A DNA stretch of 23,667 bases from Clostridiales bacterium (GTDB lineage Bacteria; Bacillota; Clostridia; Christensenellales; Aristaeellaceae). The translations under genes and the position numbers were made by a program. The notes beneath the pieces are model-generated. The model saw nothing but the letters and a program-made list of their open reading frames with translations, was not told the DNA's origin and searched no databases. The stretch is from positions 1 through 23,667 of the forward strand of contig SFGO01000034.1 of the NCBI GenBank assembly GCA_004556545.1, in the 5' to 3' direction. Positions within the stretch are counted from its first letter, which is position 1; each line of letters opens with the position of its first letter. Shown here one piece after another: positions 23,543 to 23,667 of this stretch.

Positions 23543-23571
23543 GATAGGGACTGGCCGTCCCAAGGGGTGCT

Positions 23572-23605
23572 CACACTTTTCTTTCGGTGGCGAAAGAAAA
23601 GTGTG
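23572..23605. repeat. Perfect 15-bp palindromic hairpin
   Basis: CACACTTTTCTTTCG (23572-23586), loop GTGG, CGAAAGAAAAGTGTG (23591-23605). The arms are perfectly complementary. No T-tract follows on either strand, so it is more likely a repetitive palindrome unit than a terminator. It is A/T-richer than the surrounding repeats. Confidence 0.88.
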
Positions 23606-23667
23606 CAAAAGAAAGCCAGCGGCACGGCGACTCCGGGAAAAAGCCCTTTATTGCCCATTTTTGAAAG

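Larger units (their letters stand above)
23074..23667. repeat. Intergenic repeat cluster: mosaic of hairpins and duplicated GC-rich modules
   Basis: About 590 bp without a credible gene, filled with inverted repeats: CCCCTGCA/TGCAGGGG (23117-23124/23150-23157), GGGTTGCCC/GGGCAACCC (23181-23189/23192-23200), GTCTGCC/GGCAGAC (23202-23208/23212-23218), GGCAAACAA/TTGTTTGCC (23254-23262/23297-23305), AGGGCT/AGCCCT (23402-23407/23411-23416) and CCAAAGGGC/GCCCTTTGG (23457-23465/23475-23483). Two modules occur twice within the cluster. This is the look of a dispersed repeat family that gathers between genes in many gut Clostridia; its role is unknown. Confidence 0.8.

Noticed and set aside
23281..23547. 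88-residue plus-strand open frame in the 3' repeat cluster
   Set aside because: It translates the two copies of repeat B (RGLTRRLRR twice) and hairpins; no ribosome site. This is a typical false protein from repeats.
23074..23667. CRISPR array
   Set aside because: Repeats are few, unequally spaced and self-complementary, with no regular spacers and no cas genes nearby.

Overview
The window looks like a chromosomal segment of a high-GC, low-GC-phylum relative, most likely a gut Clostridia/Oscillospiraceae-type Firmicute. The reasons are the PrkC/PrpC pair placed between rlmN and rsgA-rpe, strong AGGAGG ribosome sites, a D-Ala-D-Ala carboxypeptidase of the Firmicute S11 type, and XRE-TPR regulators. 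Species cannot be named from the sequence alone.

Left end (1-1320) is visibly AT-rich and differs from the rest. It carries, on the minus strand, a partial XRE-TPR regulator that runs off the window and an 81-residue small protein with a clean intrinsic terminator. At about 1320 this DNA stops inside a GC-rich XRE gene, which is left as a 45-residue HTH stub (1318-1455) that still has a promoter and ribosome site. I read this as an insertion or recombination junction. Next comes a minus-strand two-gene operon: a second XRE-TPR regulator (3325-4431), paralogous to the one at the left edge, overlapping by 4 bp an ABC half-exporter (1598-3328). A terminator follows at 1533-1560.

Centre (4600-16850): a very good sigma-A promoter (TTGTAC-17 bp-TATAAT) fires rightward into a tightly packed housekeeping run: S11 D-Ala-D-Ala carboxypeptidase, priA, def, fmt, rsmB, rlmN, PP2C phosphatase, PASTA kinase, rsgA, rpe. 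Many junctions overlap by 1-8 bp, so the run is probably one translationally coupled unit linking replication restart, start-Met formylation, rRNA modification, ribosome assembly and cell-wall-sensing phosphorylation. RsmB has an unusual disordered basic N-terminal extension.

Right part (17046-23073): a DEAD-box RNA helicase with a long basic tail; a 1049-residue protein that joins a PHP/endonuclease Q-like nuclease module to a complete UvrD-type helicase and ends in a perfect sliding-clamp-binding pentapeptide (QLSLF); and an MFS transporter. The fusion is the most interesting object in the window: it looks like a one-polypeptide, clamp-tethered DNA repair machine. The last ~590 bp (23074-23667) hold no credible gene but are packed with hairpins and duplicated GC-rich modules, typical of a dispersed intergenic repeat family.
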